A stretch of DNA of 64,000 nucleotides. Origin: Acetobacter ghanensis (lineage in GTDB: Bacteria > Pseudomonadota > Alphaproteobacteria > Acetobacterales > Acetobacteraceae). The stretch spans positions 1,277,896 to 1,341,895 of the forward strand of contig NZ_LN609302.1 in NCBI RefSeq assembly GCF_001499675.1, given 5' to 3'. Made by a program: the position numbers and the translations under genes. Shown in pieces: positions 1-9,220 of this stretch. The notes beneath the pieces are model-generated. The model was given only the letters and a program-made list of their open reading frames with translations, had not been told where the DNA came from and ran no database searches. The first letter of the stretch is position 1. Every line of letters begins with the position of its first letter.

Positions 1-1421
1 ACCTTGTTCGGTCTTACGAGAGCGCGCTCAAGCGCCGCCGCCGTGGTGTGGTTATCCATCTTGATATGGAAACGCGCGTGCCCGCCGAACTGGCAGAGGC
101 CATTGCCTCCGACCTGGACCTGCCATCGGACGAAATTGCCGTGCATTCAGGCATGATCGGGGTGGCTGACCTCAAGCAGATGATTGTGGATGACCGGCCC
201 GACCTGCTCTTCCCGCCCTACACGCCGCGCTTCCCCGAGCGGATACTGGACTTTAACGGGGACTGCTTTGCCGCCATCCGGGCGAAGGACCTGCTGGTTC
301 ACCATCCGTTTGAAAGTTTTGATGTGGTGGTGCAGTTCCTGCGTCAGGCAGCGCTGGACCCCAATGTTATCGCCATCAAGCAGACCCTGTATCGCACATC
401 GCGCGATTCCCCCATCGTCAAGGCGCTGATCGAGGCGGCGGAAGCTGGTAAGTCGGTTACGGCTATGGTGGAACTACGCGCACGGTTTGACGAGGAAGCC
501 AATATCCGCCTTGCCCGTGCGCTCGAAGCCGCCGGGGTGCAGGTGGTGTTTGGCTTTGCGGACCTGAAAACTCACGCCAAACTCAGCCTTGTGGTGCGCC
601 GCGAGGGGGCGCAGGTGCGCTCTTACGCTCATTTTGGCACGGGTAACTACCATCCCATTACCGCGCGAATTTATACCGACCTGTCCTTCTTTACCTGCAA
701 CCCGGCACTGGCGCGGGATTCCGCGCGCCTATTCAACTATGTGACAGGCTACGCCATGCCGGCGCAGATGGAGGAAATAGCGTTTTCCCCCATGACCATC
801 CGCAGCACCCTCAAGGAGCTGATTGAGGAGGAAATGGCGCACGTCAAAGCCGGGCGTCCGGGTACCATCTGGCTCAAGATGAATGCGCTGGTTGACCCGG
901 ATCTGATTGACTGCCTCTACCGTGCGTCCTGCGCGGGGGTTAAGATTGTTGGTGTCATTCGCGGGATCTGCTGCCTGCGGCCGGGTGTTGCCGGGCTTTC
1001 GGAAAATATTCGCATTAAATCCATTGTTGGGCGCTTTTTGGAGCACTCCCGTATTTTTGCCTTTGGCAACGGGCACCGCGTGCCCTCGCGTCATGCCAAG
1101 GTCTTCATTTCCTCTGCTGACTGGATGACCCGCAACATGGACTGGCGGGTGGAAAGCATGGTGCCCATTACCAACCCCACGGTTCATGCTCAGGTTCTGG
1201 ACCAGATCATGGTCTCCAACATGCGGGACACCCTTCAGTCATGGATGCTGGAGCAAACGGGCGTGTGGCGCAGGCTGCCTGCCGGGGCCAAGCCGTTTTC
1301 CGCTCATGAGTGGTTTATGACCCATCCATCACTCTCCGGGCGGGGGTCTGCTGCGCATGAGACCCTGTCCAGAGCACCTGCATCCTTGTCCCAGACCAAA
1401 GACCTGATGCTGGATGACTGA
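1..1421 (+). CDS. ppk1: Polyphosphate kinase 1, 5'-truncated by window edge
   Basis: Polyphosphate kinase transfers the gamma-phosphate of ATP reversibly onto a growing polyphosphate chain. The reading frame is open from base 3, so the true start lies before the window; 472 C-terminal codons are visible of a family length near 700. Both phosphate-handling histidines of the phospholipase-D-like C-terminal domains appear: the His of THAKL (codon 573-575) and the His of SRHAKVF (codon 1092-1094), the latter followed by the conserved TRNMDWR stretch. A GTG at 48 is internal, not a start. It lies about 100 bases before ppx on the same strand, the usual ppk-ppx pairing, so the two are probably co-transcribed. 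Family assignment is very secure. Confidence 0.96.
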   Translation, partial: LVRSYESALKRRRRGVVIHLDMETRVPAELAEAIASDLDLPSDEIAVHSGMIGVADLKQMIVDDRPDLLFPPYTPRFPERILDFNGDCFAAIRAKDLLVHHPFESFDVVVQFLRQAALDPNVIAIKQTLYRTSRDSPIVKALIEAAEAGKSVTAMVELRARFDEEANIRLARALEAAGVQVVFGFADLKTHAKLSLVVRREGAQVRSYAHFGTGNYHPITARIYTDLSFFTCNPALARDSARLFNYVTGYAMPAQMEEIAFSPMTIRSTLKELIEEEMAHVKAGRPGTIWLKMNALVDPDLIDCLYRASCAGVKIVGVIRGICCLRPGVAGLSENIRIKSIVGRFLEHSRIFAFGNGHRVPSRHAKVFISSADWMTRNMDWRVESMVPITNPTVHAQVLDQIMVSNMRDTLQSWMLEQTGVWRRLPAGAKPFSAHEWFMTHPSLSGRGSAAHETLSRAPASLSQTKDLMLDD

Positions 1422-1523
1422 AAACGGGGTTTCTTTTTCCGGTATGTCGCGTATGTCTGTCTGCTTTCATGCTGCCGGGCAGTGTAATGGTCTGTTCGGG
1501 AACGGCTGGTAATGGAGACGGGC

Positions 1524-3002
1524 ATGCAGCGTCGTTCAGCGGTGGTTGATCTTGGGTCCAATTCGGTCCGTCTGGTTGTGTTCGAAGGGGTTTCGCGCAA
1601 TCCGCTACCCATTTTTAACGAAAAGGCCGTGCTACGGCTTGGTCGTGGGTTAACCGCTACAGGCCGCCTGAATGATGAGGGCGTGGGGATGGCCATGGAG
1701 GTGCTCAGTCGCTTCCATGCTATTGCGCGGGCCATGCAGGCAGACCCGTTCGAGGTGCTGGCCACGGCGGCTGTGCGGGATGCCTCCAATGGCCCAGCCT
1801 TTGTGGAAATGCTGCGCCAGAGCATGCCGGGCGTGCCCGTTCGCATTCTGTCTGGCAAGGAGGAGGCCGATCATTCCGCCATTGGCGTTATGTGTGGCAT
1901 CCCCGGTGCAGATGGGCTGGTGGCAGATGTGGGCGGCGGCTCGCTGGAGCTTATTCACCTGACAGAAAGTGGGCGGCATGACGCCACGACCCTGCCCTTG
2001 GGAATGATCCGGCTTGCTGACCGCTCCGGTGGCGATCTGGATGTCGCCAAGCAGTTGACCGATCAGGATATTGATGGCGTGGAGTGGCTGTCCGGCGTTA
2101 AGGGGCGGCCGTTGTATCTGGTTGGCGGGGCCTTCCGCGCTCTTGCACGGTTGCAGATCGCCCGGACCCAGTACCCGCTCAATATTGTGCATTACTATAC
2201 GCTGGATGTGCAGGAAGCCCGCGAGATGACGGGCTGGCTCCAGAACAGTTCCCGCCGGAGTCTGGAACGGTTGCCCGGCGCACCACGCAAGCGGCTGGAT
2301 GATATACCGTTTGCGGCAGTTGTCCTGCGCCGGTTGATGAAGAAGCTTCAGCCCAGCAAGATCGTGTTCTGCGTGGATGGCCTGCGTGAAGGCTGGTACA
2401 TGATGAACGTCGCCCCAAGCTGCCTGTCGCAGGACCCGATGGAAAGTGTGGCGCGGGATATGTGCGCCCGCTTTGGCCGCAGCAACACCCTGCCGGAAAT
2501 TCTGTGGACGTGGACACGCTGCATCAAACCGGAGGAAACGGCGGAAGAGCAGCATTTGCGTCGCATCGCCTGCTGGCTGTCCGATATTGGGAGTCATGAC
2601 CATCCGGAATACCGGGCCGAGCAGACTTACCTGCGCATTCTGCGCGTGCAGGGAGCGGGGTTTGACCATCGCGCTCGTGTCTGGCTGTCTCTGGCGCTTG
2701 CCGTACGGTACTCGGTGGATATGAGCGCACCGGCCCTTATGCCGTCCTTTACGCTACTGACCGAGGAGGAACGGCGAGACGCCGTGGCCTGTGGTCTGGC
2801 GCTCCGTCTGGCTTATTCGCTCTCTGGCGGAGCAGGCGGGCTGCTTGAAGGTACATCTTTGGAATGGGAAGGGCAGGAACTGGTGCTGACCTTAACCTCT
2901 GCCCGTGTCACCGTGAAAGGTGAGAGCGTACGCCGGGGGCTTGAACGTCTGGGTCAGGCGTTGGGAGTGCGGACACGGTTTGAGGTGGAACTGGCTGTCT
3001 GA
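1524..3002 (+). CDS. ppx: Exopolyphosphatase (Ppx/GppA family)
   Basis: This enzyme releases phosphate from polyphosphate ends, or pppGpp if it acts like GppA. The N-terminus shows the family phosphate-binding signature DLGSNS, followed by GGGSLELI further in, both typical of the ASKHA fold. At 492 residues it carries the C-terminal extension found in long Ppx proteins. An ATG also exists at 1512 in the same frame. I prefer 1524 because GGAG at 1514-1517 sits six bases before it. It follows ppk1 directly, giving an opposing synthesis/degradation pair. Ppx and GppA cannot be separated by eye, but the ppk1 neighbour favours exopolyphosphatase. Confidence 0.93.
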   Translation: MQRRSAVVDLGSNSVRLVVFEGVSRNPLPIFNEKAVLRLGRGLTATGRLNDEGVGMAMEVLSRFHAIARAMQADPFEVLATAAVRDASNGPAFVEMLRQSMPGVPVRILSGKEEADHSAIGVMCGIPGADGLVADVGGGSLELIHLTESGRHDATTLPLGMIRLADRSGGDLDVAKQLTDQDIDGVEWLSGVKGRPLYLVGGAFRALARLQIARTQYPLNIVHYYTLDVQEAREMTGWLQNSSRRSLERLPGAPRKRLDDIPFAAVVLRRLMKKLQPSKIVFCVDGLREGWYMMNVAPSCLSQDPMESVARDMCARFGRSNTLPEILWTWTRCIKPEETAEEQHLRRIACWLSDIGSHDHPEYRAEQTYLRILRVQGAGFDHRARVWLSLALAVRYSVDMSAPALMPSFTLLTEEERRDAVACGLALRLAYSLSGGAGGLLEGTSLEWEGQELVLTLTSARVTVKGESVRRGLERLGQALGVRTRFEVELAV

Positions 3003-3035
3003 TCAGCCTTCCCCCTTTAGGGGTGGACAACTCCA

Positions 3036-3064
3036 TTGGTGACAGGCACGTTACAGTTTATACA
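3036..3064 (+). promoter_or_regulatory. Candidate promoter for the MCE operon
   Basis: TTGGTG at 3036-3041 and TATACA at 3059-3064 are separated by 17 bases, a sigma70-like arrangement in the gap between ppx and the cyclase-like gene. The -10 matches consensus at four positions and the -35 is weak. It is the best candidate I see for the operon that follows. Confidence 0.35.
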
Positions 3065-3173
3065 TCTCTGTTGTATGGAAAGTTCACCTTTGCCATTGCG
3101 CTAGCAGATCTGAGCAGGGCTATGGTGGCAGGGGCGTGAATGTTCGTGACCAACAGGCAGTGGAATTTGGTGC

Positions 3174-5492
3174 GTGTCTTCTGAAGAGATCATAGACCCG
3201 ACAGTCCAGCACGATGCATCCGTTCGTCGGGTGCTGCTGCACATGGTCCTCCCCTTTGTGCTGATCATTATGACAGTCGGAGCCATTGCGTGGGTAGGTA
3301 TTACCTCATACCGCACCACGACCGAGGGCGTGTCTGTGCTTACGCGCGAGCTGCTGGAGGCAACGCAGCAGTATATCGGGCAGGAAGTGGGGGATTATAT
3401 TGCGCCTTCCGCTGCGGGGAACCTGATTGCTGGCGGCATGATCGAACATGCTCCCCCGCTTGTGTCGGACAAAGTGTTCTATTCCTACGGCAGCACCATG
3501 CTGCAAAAAATTCCGCAGTTGCAGTCTTTTTATCTGGCGGACGATCAGGGGAATTTCACGCTCATTACCCGTTCGTCCGACAAGGACGTGCAGGATCATG
3601 TGCGCCTTGTTACTGGAGCCGATGGCAAAAAGGTTTTCCAGCACACCCTTTACAATGCAGCCGGGCAGCAGGTCGGACAGCATGATGTGCCTGCTAACGA
3701 TTATGACCCACGGACCCGGCCATGGTACAAAAACACGGAAAAAAAGGACGGCATCCAGTGGACAAAGCCTTATCTTTTTCCGTCTGACAAACAGTTTGTC
3801 ATGACCAGTTCCCTTCGTTTTCGGAGGGATGATGGTCATGAAATGGTTTTTGCTACCAATATTTCGCTTAATGAACTGAGCGCATTTCTGGATAAAATCA
3901 AAATTGGCAAAACCGGCAGCGCCATGATCGTGGATGCCAGTGGTAAGGTCATAGCCGGTCGTAACCTGATGCAGCACGCAGAGGCGGCAGGGTGGGACCC
4001 GGATAAAATGGTGCTGGACCCCAAGGTGTATCCTGTATTTGCCTTGGGTTATGACCATTATCGCGTGCGGGGCTTTGGTCCCAAACATGTGGAATGGGAT
4101 GGCAAAACCTATATTGCCATGGCATCCGCCTTGCCGCGGTATTCGCAAGGCTGGATTTTGCTGATTATCGCCCCGGAAAACGACTTTGGCAGCTTTGCGC
4201 ATCAGAGCAGCCGCCAGAGCCTGCAATTTGCAGGTATTGTAACGGTCTTTTCGCTCCTTCTGGGGGCGCTGTATATTCGCCAGATGCGCAAGACGGAGGC
4301 CAGCAACCGCCGGTTGGCCGTGCAACAGGCGCAGGTGGCGCAGGAAAGTGGCGCCTTGCAGCAGGTTGCGGTGGCCCCCCATCTGTTCGACCCCACGGCG
4401 GAACCGCTGGTTATTACGGAACAGCTTGCGCAGGTAACGGGTGCGCGCCGTGCCAGCCTGTGGCGCTTCCTGCATGACGGCGCGGCCATGGTTTGTGATG
4501 ATACCTACGACCGTACCCAGAACACCCATTCCGGTGGGTTTGAAATGGGGCGGGAGGAACTGGGCAAGTTCTTCGCAGCTGTAGAAGAAGGCACGCCCTT
4601 TTTTGTCAGCAATGCCGCAACGGATGAGCGGACAACCCGGTTTGAACGACTTGTCATGCGTGAGGCCGGTACCCACGCTCTGGCGGTTTATCCTGTGCAT
4701 GGGCCACATGGCGCTTTGGGTATGCTTGCGCTGGAAGAGCCGGTCATGCTGCCGCACCTGCTTTATTTTGTGGAGCTGATGGCCAGCATTGCGGGAACGC
4801 GCTTTGCCGCGCAGAGTGCCATTGAGGCCCAGCAGCCTCCTGCGCTGGAAGGCAAGGTGGCGAATGCTGTTGTGCCAGCAGAGGCTCCCAAGTCCGATAA
4901 TCTGCTTATGCGCGCAGAGGAGATGGCTGCCGTTACGGGCGCCAGCATTTACCCCAGTGTTGCCGTGTTGGTTGTTAGCTTCTCCGACCCGGTTGTGGAA
5001 GGGGATAAGGAGACCACAACGCTCATTGACCTGATCAACCAGTTGGCTACTCAGGTGCAATCCGTGGCGCAGGAAGAACATCTGTTTGCGGTGGAAGTCG
5101 CCGGGCATCGTATGATCTGCATGGCAGGCTGCACGACTGAACCAGACCCGACAGCCCTGTTCCGCTTGGCGAATGCTGCGCTCAAAATGCGCGAAACATT
5201 TATGGGCGCGCTGGCGGCGGCTGACCTTGAACCCGTGTTTACCATGGGTATGGACTACGGTCCCGCGTTTGGTGGAGCTGTTGGGCAGTTGCCCAAGGTG
5301 TTTAACCTGTGGGGGCAGACTGTGTCTCTGGCAGAACTGATGGCGGAAAGCGCGGTAGATCCCGGCACTATTCAGGTGACGGAGCGTGTTTATGCCAACC
5401 TGCGTGACCGGTACCTGTTCCGTAGCCGTGGTTCGTTCTTTGTGCCGCATCTGGGTCTTGGGCGCGCCTATACGCTGGCAGCACGCAGATGA
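3174..5492 (+). CDS. Membrane Cache-GAF protein with a degenerate class III cyclase domain
   Basis: The protein has 772 residues. A membrane segment lies at about 20-45, then an extracytoplasmic dCache-type sensor to about 345 containing the DPRTRPWY motif (178-185), a second membrane segment at about 350-370, a GAF-like domain (about 395-547) and a class III nucleotide cyclase homology domain (about 594-745). The cyclase domain keeps its scaffold (GPAFGGAVG, NLWG) but lost its catalytic residues. The first metal Asp is Ser602, the second is His645, the DxWG Asp is Asn711, and the transition-state Asn and Arg align with Ser718 and Leu722. Catalysis is therefore unlikely and a sensing or scaffold role is inferred. 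The start is GTG at 3174 with only a weak ribosome site. Its stop overlaps the next start by four bases (ATGA), coupling it to the MlaE permease. Confidence 0.85.
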   Translation: MSSEEIIDPTVQHDASVRRVLLHMVLPFVLIIMTVGAIAWVGITSYRTTTEGVSVLTRELLEATQQYIGQEVGDYIAPSAAGNLIAGGMIEHAPPLVSDKVFYSYGSTMLQKIPQLQSFYLADDQGNFTLITRSSDKDVQDHVRLVTGADGKKVFQHTLYNAAGQQVGQHDVPANDYDPRTRPWYKNTEKKDGIQWTKPYLFPSDKQFVMTSSLRFRRDDGHEMVFATNISLNELSAFLDKIKIGKTGSAMIVDASGKVIAGRNLMQHAEAAGWDPDKMVLDPKVYPVFALGYDHYRVRGFGPKHVEWDGKTYIAMASALPRYSQGWILLIIAPENDFGSFAHQSSRQSLQFAGIVTVFSLLLGALYIRQMRKTEASNRRLAVQQAQVAQESGALQQVAVAPHLFDPTAEPLVITEQLAQVTGARRASLWRFLHDGAAMVCDDTYDRTQNTHSGGFEMGREELGKFFAAVEEGTPFFVSNAATDERTTRFERLVMREAGTHALAVYPVHGPHGALGMLALEEPVMLPHLLYFVELMASIAGTRFAAQSAIEAQQPPALEGKVANAVVPAEAPKSDNLLMRAEEMAAVTGASIYPSVAVLVVSFSDPVVEGDKETTTLIDLINQLATQVQSVAQEEHLFAVEVAGHRMICMAGCTTEPDPTALFRLANAALKMRETFMGALAAADLEPVFTMGMDYGPAFGGAVGQLPKVFNLWGQTVSLAELMAESAVDPGTIQVTERVYANLRDRYLFRSRGSFFVPHLGLGRAYTLAARR

Positions 5493-6388
5493 GTGAGAGC
5501 GATTCCCAGTCCCCTCAATCCACGGCACAGCCGACGGATACGACGCGGGACCCCGTTCTGGCCGGGCAGACCGAAGAAAAACGCCGTTTTTCGCCTGTGC
5601 AATGGGCGCTGGGGAAGCTGGCGTGGATCGGGCGGTTAACGCGCAGGCAGGCGCGGTTTCTGCTGATTATGCTGGGTGCGTCATGGGGGGTCATTTTTGA
5701 GAGTTTCCGCTCTCACTCATGGCGCAGGACAGTCCGGTACGAATTTATTACCACCATGAACAACATCATCCGTGGGGGGCTGGTCGCCACCATGTTTGCA
5801 GGGGTGTTGACCGGGGTTGCCGCTGTTTCTCAGGTTATTTACTGGCTGGGTCTGACCGGGCTTGCCACCATGACCGGCTCAATCCTGATTAACGTTGTTG
5901 TGCGTGAGATAGCGCCCATTCTTGTTGGGGTGCTGCTGCTGGGGCGCAACGGCATGCTGTCGACTACGGAATTGGGGCTTTTGAGCATTGGGGGGGAAAT
6001 CCGCTCCATGCAGGCCGTGGGCATAGACCCATTTCTGCTTCTAGTGTTGCCCCGTACGCTGGCCTTTACCGTGGCTGGGTTTACGTTGGGTATTCTGTTT
6101 TCGTTTGCGTCCCTCGTCACCGGGTATGTGATGAGCCGTATGTCCGGGGTCATTAACAACCCTGTTTGGGTATTTCTGGATGACGTGGCAACGGCCATGT
6201 CCGGCACGGATTACATTATCATTCCACTCAAATTTATTACCGTCGGGTTTGTGGTGGGCCTCGGCGGTTGCCTGACAGGGCTGACCGCCACCAACGAGGA
6301 TTCACTACGCACGCTGCTCCCCCGAGGCTTTTCCCGCGGGATGCTGATTGTGATGGTGGTGAGCGTTCTGTTCAGTCTGGATATGTAA
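5489..6388 (+). CDS. mlaE: MlaE-family ABC transporter permease
   Basis: This is the inner-membrane permease of an MCE-type lipid transporter, which moves phospholipids between the inner and outer membranes of Gram-negative cells. The 299 residues start with a polar Ser/Thr-rich cytoplasmic tail of about 40 residues, followed by the MlaE fold with five or six hydrophobic segments. The conserved region REIAPILVGVLLLGR...TELG...GIDP matches the family signature near the coupling helix. It overlaps the upstream cyclase-like gene by four bases and is one base from the ATPase-like gene, so all are expressed together. The symbol is by family; the substrate is unknown. Confidence 0.88.
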   Translation: MSESDSQSPQSTAQPTDTTRDPVLAGQTEEKRRFSPVQWALGKLAWIGRLTRRQARFLLIMLGASWGVIFESFRSHSWRRTVRYEFITTMNNIIRGGLVATMFAGVLTGVAAVSQVIYWLGLTGLATMTGSILINVVVREIAPILVGVLLLGRNGMLSTTELGLLSIGGEIRSMQAVGIDPFLLLVLPRTLAFTVAGFTLGILFSFASLVTGYVMSRMSGVINNPVWVFLDDVATAMSGTDYIIIPLKFITVGFVVGLGGCLTGLTATNEDSLRTLLPRGFSRGMLIVMVVSVLFSLDM

Positions 6389-6389
6389 G

Positions 6390-7091
6390 ATGGATGCGTA
6401 CACTTCCGGCCCGCTGCTTGAACTGAACAAGGCTATTCCATCGTTTGATGAGAGTGGTTTGCCCCCTGTGCCCTTCAGCATGAAAGTCATGCCCGGTGAC
6501 TGCATGGTGGTGGAAGCGCGCGATGTTGGCCACGCCACCATGTTTGCCGACCTGTGCAGTGGTCTTGTTCCACTAGATGATGGCGCCGTGCGGTTTATGG
6601 GGCTGGACTGGACAGAGCTGGGTGACCGCGAGTTGAACGCCCTGCGTGGCCGTATTGGCCGCGTAACGCACAGGGCAAGCTGGCCAGAGTTTGTGCCAAT
6701 ACACCTTGCGATTGTGCTGCAACAACTGCACCATACAACACGTCCGATTGATGCGCTGGTGCAGGATGCGGCCAATCTGGCGGAAGAGTTTGGCTTGCCC
6801 GGCCTGCCAACGCAAAATCCCAGTTTTCTGTCCGAGGACGACCTGCTGCGCGTAAGCTGTGTGCGGGCGTTTTTGGGGCAGCCCCATTTGTTGCTGCTGG
6901 AAGACCCGCTTGAGGGTGGTCCGGCAGAATTGAGCAGTTCTTTTCTGGCTGCAATAACCGAGGCGCGCGACAGAGGTGCCGGGGTTATCTGGCTGGTAAG
7001 GAATAACGCGGTCTGGCAGGAATATCGGCAGGGTGTTACGGCAACCTGGCGGCTGGCGGATGATGGTCTTGTAGCAGTACGGATGGGATAA
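6390..7091 (+). CDS. MlaF-position ABC protein with degenerate ATPase motifs
   Basis: The gene occupies the place of the MlaF ATPase and has the right length (233 residues) and fold-level pattern, but the catalytic motifs are broken. The Walker A region (about 42-50) reads EARDVGHAT in place of GxxGxGKST, so the lysine is gone. The signature position (147-153) reads LSEDDLL in place of LSGGQ. Walker B (167-173) reads LLLLEDP, with the Asp-Glu pair inverted, and the switch histidine region reads LVRNN. ATP hydrolysis is doubtful. It could be a structural subunit, partner with an ATPase encoded elsewhere, or have diverged with its transporter. It overlaps the MCE gene by one base (TAATG). Confidence 0.78.
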   Translation: MDAYTSGPLLELNKAIPSFDESGLPPVPFSMKVMPGDCMVVEARDVGHATMFADLCSGLVPLDDGAVRFMGLDWTELGDRELNALRGRIGRVTHRASWPEFVPIHLAIVLQQLHHTTRPIDALVQDAANLAEEFGLPGLPTQNPSFLSEDDLLRVSCVRAFLGQPHLLLLEDPLEGGPAELSSSFLAAITEARDRGAGVIWLVRNNAVWQEYRQGVTATWRLADDGLVAVRMG

Positions 7092-8040
7092 TGTTCCAAC
7101 TCCGCTTACGACAGAAAGTAAAACCACTGATTTCTCTGCGTTATGCAGATGAATGGGTGGGTTTTCTCGTGCTTCTGAGCATACTCATTTTTGGGGGCGC
7201 GGTTATCGAAGCTGGCGTGCTGCGTGACTGGCTGACACCTCCGGCCAAGCTGCGCGTTGTGCTGCCTGCATCGGGCGTTGGCGGGCTGACCGTTGGGGGG
7301 ATGTGCAGCTTATGGGTGCCCATGCGGGCACCATTCGCAGTATCAAGCTCAATCCATCGGGCAACATGTACGCCATGGTTGACCTGGACCCGCAGGCAAA
7401 GCCTTTTATCCGGCGGGATAGCACAGCCATTATTCGCAAACAGCTTATTGTGACCGGTGCATCCTATCTGGACCTTAGCCGTGGGCATGGTGACCCAATG
7501 GACTGGAGCTACGCTGTTGTCTCTGCAACGCCCGCGCCCAATCCTGCGGACCAGATTACGGCGACACTGAACAGTATTCAGGCCGAAATCATGCCTGCTC
7601 TGGCCAGCGCACGGCATATGATGGCGCAGTTGGATGGTACCATTACGGACATGCACGCCGGTAAGGGCACCATTGGGCAGCTCATGACCAATGACCAGCT
7701 TATCCGCCAGTCCGAAGCGACCATTGCATCCCTTGATGCTGTGATCGAACGGCTCAAGCCGATTGAAAAACAGGTTTCGGGGATCATGAACAAAACAGAT
7801 GCCACAATGGGTAATCTCAAATCCGCTACCAAGGATATGAAGAACGCAACACCGCATCTGCCAGCTATTGCCAGCAATGTGGAAGCCAGCACGGCGGACC
7901 TGCCAGCATTGCTTGCACAGGCCCAGACCACGCTTTACGGGTTGCAGCAGCTAACAGACCAGTTGCGTGGCATGTGGTTGCTGGGTGGCAAAAAGGTAAC
8001 GCATCATAAACGCCTTGCACCGCAGCAGGTGCGGCCATGA
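7091..8040 (+). pseudogene. mlaD: MCE-domain (MlaD-like) protein interrupted by a one-base frameshift
   Basis: MCE proteins form the periplasmic ring that carries lipid between the membranes. The first frame (7091 onward) gives an N-terminal membrane anchor and the beginning of the MCE domain ending GLTVGG. The continuation, DVQLMGAHAGTIRSI onward through a long helical C-terminus, lies in another frame up to 8040. The break falls on six G residues at 7295-7300; seven would restore one continuous protein of about 316 residues. The stop overlaps the downstream lipoprotein start by four bases, and the downstream reading frame is intact, arguing against old decay. A sequencing error is the simplest reading; slippage or a real mutation is possible. 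Confidence 0.82.
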
Positions 8041-8972
8041 GACGCCTGAAACATCTGCTGGTTCTGGCAACACCGCTCGTGCTGGTCGGGTGTGGCGCCA
8101 GCCAGACCAAACCCACCGCGCAGGATGATGCCGCGTGGGATCAGGCCATGCTGGCAGGGCGGGATTCGTTTGAACTGGGGCGTTATACGGTTGCTGTCTC
8201 CCAGTACCGCAAAGCGGCTAATCTGGCGCTTGTGCGGGATGATGGGGATGCCGTGGCGGAGGCAGGGTATGACCTTGCCGTTTCGCAGCTTGCTGCCAAT
8301 ACACCGGCGGAGGCACTGCAAACTACGCAGGCCACCCGGCAGGCTGTGGCGTTGCGTGGAGGGCATGACCAGTTCTCGCTCGATTTGGTTGAGGCGGCCA
8401 GCCATTACCGGCTTGGCCACTATGCGCAGGCTCTGCCTTTGGCAAGCCATGCTATGCAGTCTTCAGACACAACTTTGGCGGCGCGGGCCGCACTGGTGCT
8501 GGGGCTGGCGGCAGACGCGCAGGGTGAGCAGAGCGCTTTGCAGGAGGCTGCCTCTTATCTGAATGGCCTTAAACAGCCTCTTTCGTTAACGCAGCAGGCA
8601 GACAAGGCCGAAATTCAGGCCCGTATGCTCCGCCGGTCCAGCCCGGCACAGGCCGAGCAACTGGCAGAGGAAGCCGCAGGCTTGCGCCAGAGTGAAGGGG
8701 CATACCACGATATGACGCGTGCCCTTGCCCTTGCCGCACAAATCGCCAGCAGTCAGGGCGATCAGGCCAAGGCGCAGGCACTTTGGGCGCGGGCGGCGCA
8801 GAGTGCGGCAGCGCAGTCTGGCAAACTCAACCGGATGGATGCACAAACGCTCGTCAACGGTAAGCTGACCAAAGGCGACGCAGCCCCTCCGGCAGATGAT
8901 GCGCAGGTCTGGGCACGGAATGCAGGCAGCATTGTTCTGCGCCCCTTTGCTGAGCCTGACAGCAGCAACTAA
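8037..8972 (+). CDS. Lipoprotein of the MCE operon, TPR-like helical repeats
   Basis: The 311-residue protein begins with a lipoprotein signal peptide whose lipobox LVGC places the lipidated cysteine at residue 19. The rest is Ala/Gln/Leu-rich and almost all helical, with a repeating pattern resembling tetratricopeptide repeats (for example SFELGRYTVAVSQYRKAA). It is the last gene of the MCE operon and overlaps the MCE gene by four bases. An envelope-anchored partner of the transporter is the natural inference. It does not resemble the PqiC auxiliary lipoproteins or MlaC to my eye, so I give no symbol. Confidence 0.75.
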   Translation: MRRLKHLLVLATPLVLVGCGASQTKPTAQDDAAWDQAMLAGRDSFELGRYTVAVSQYRKAANLALVRDDGDAVAEAGYDLAVSQLAANTPAEALQTTQATRQAVALRGGHDQFSLDLVEAASHYRLGHYAQALPLASHAMQSSDTTLAARAALVLGLAADAQGEQSALQEAASYLNGLKQPLSLTQQADKAEIQARMLRRSSPAQAEQLAEEAAGLRQSEGAYHDMTRALALAAQIASSQGDQAKAQALWARAAQSAAAQSGKLNRMDAQTLVNGKLTKGDAAPPADDAQVWARNAGSIVLRPFAEPDSSN

Positions 8973-8973
8973 C

Positions 8974-9053
8974 CTGCAATGCGCGGTCTCCCTTTGCTGC
9001 GCGTCTTTCTACAGATGTGTGGAAAGGGGAGATCAAGTTGCAGTGTGCTTTTT
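8974..9053 (+). terminator. Imperfect hairpin followed by T-runs after the MCE operon
   Basis: CTGCAA (8974-8979) pairs with TTGCAG (9038-9043), and inside it TCTCCCTTT (8987-8995) pairs with AAAGGGGAGA (9023-9032) with one bulged base. T-rich sequence follows (9049-9053 and 9060-9065). It probably ends transcription of the operon. The rest of the gap up to 9220 holds another short T-run and no recognisable gene. Confidence 0.4.
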
Positions 9054-9220
9054 GTGCGGTTTTTTGGTAACGGCCGCCTGAAAAGTAGGCTTTTTTAAAA
9101 GTAACCGAAGTCAAGCAGGTCTTCCATGCAGAATTCGGGGAGGCGTGGACGTCTATCGCTGTGTAACACCGCACCAAGGCGCTGGCTCGTAAGCATGGCT
9201 GTGCGCACGGAGCGGTTATA

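Noticed and set aside
3306-5528. 740-codon minus-strand open frame opposite the cyclase-like gene
   Set aside because: His/Arg/Gln-rich without any motif, while the plus strand encodes clear Cache, GAF and cyclase-like domains.
9060-9110. GCCT/AGGC mini-stem followed by T6 before the KirBac gene, considered as a second terminator
   Set aside because: Only four paired bases; merged conceptually with the T-rich end of the preceding hairpin region.
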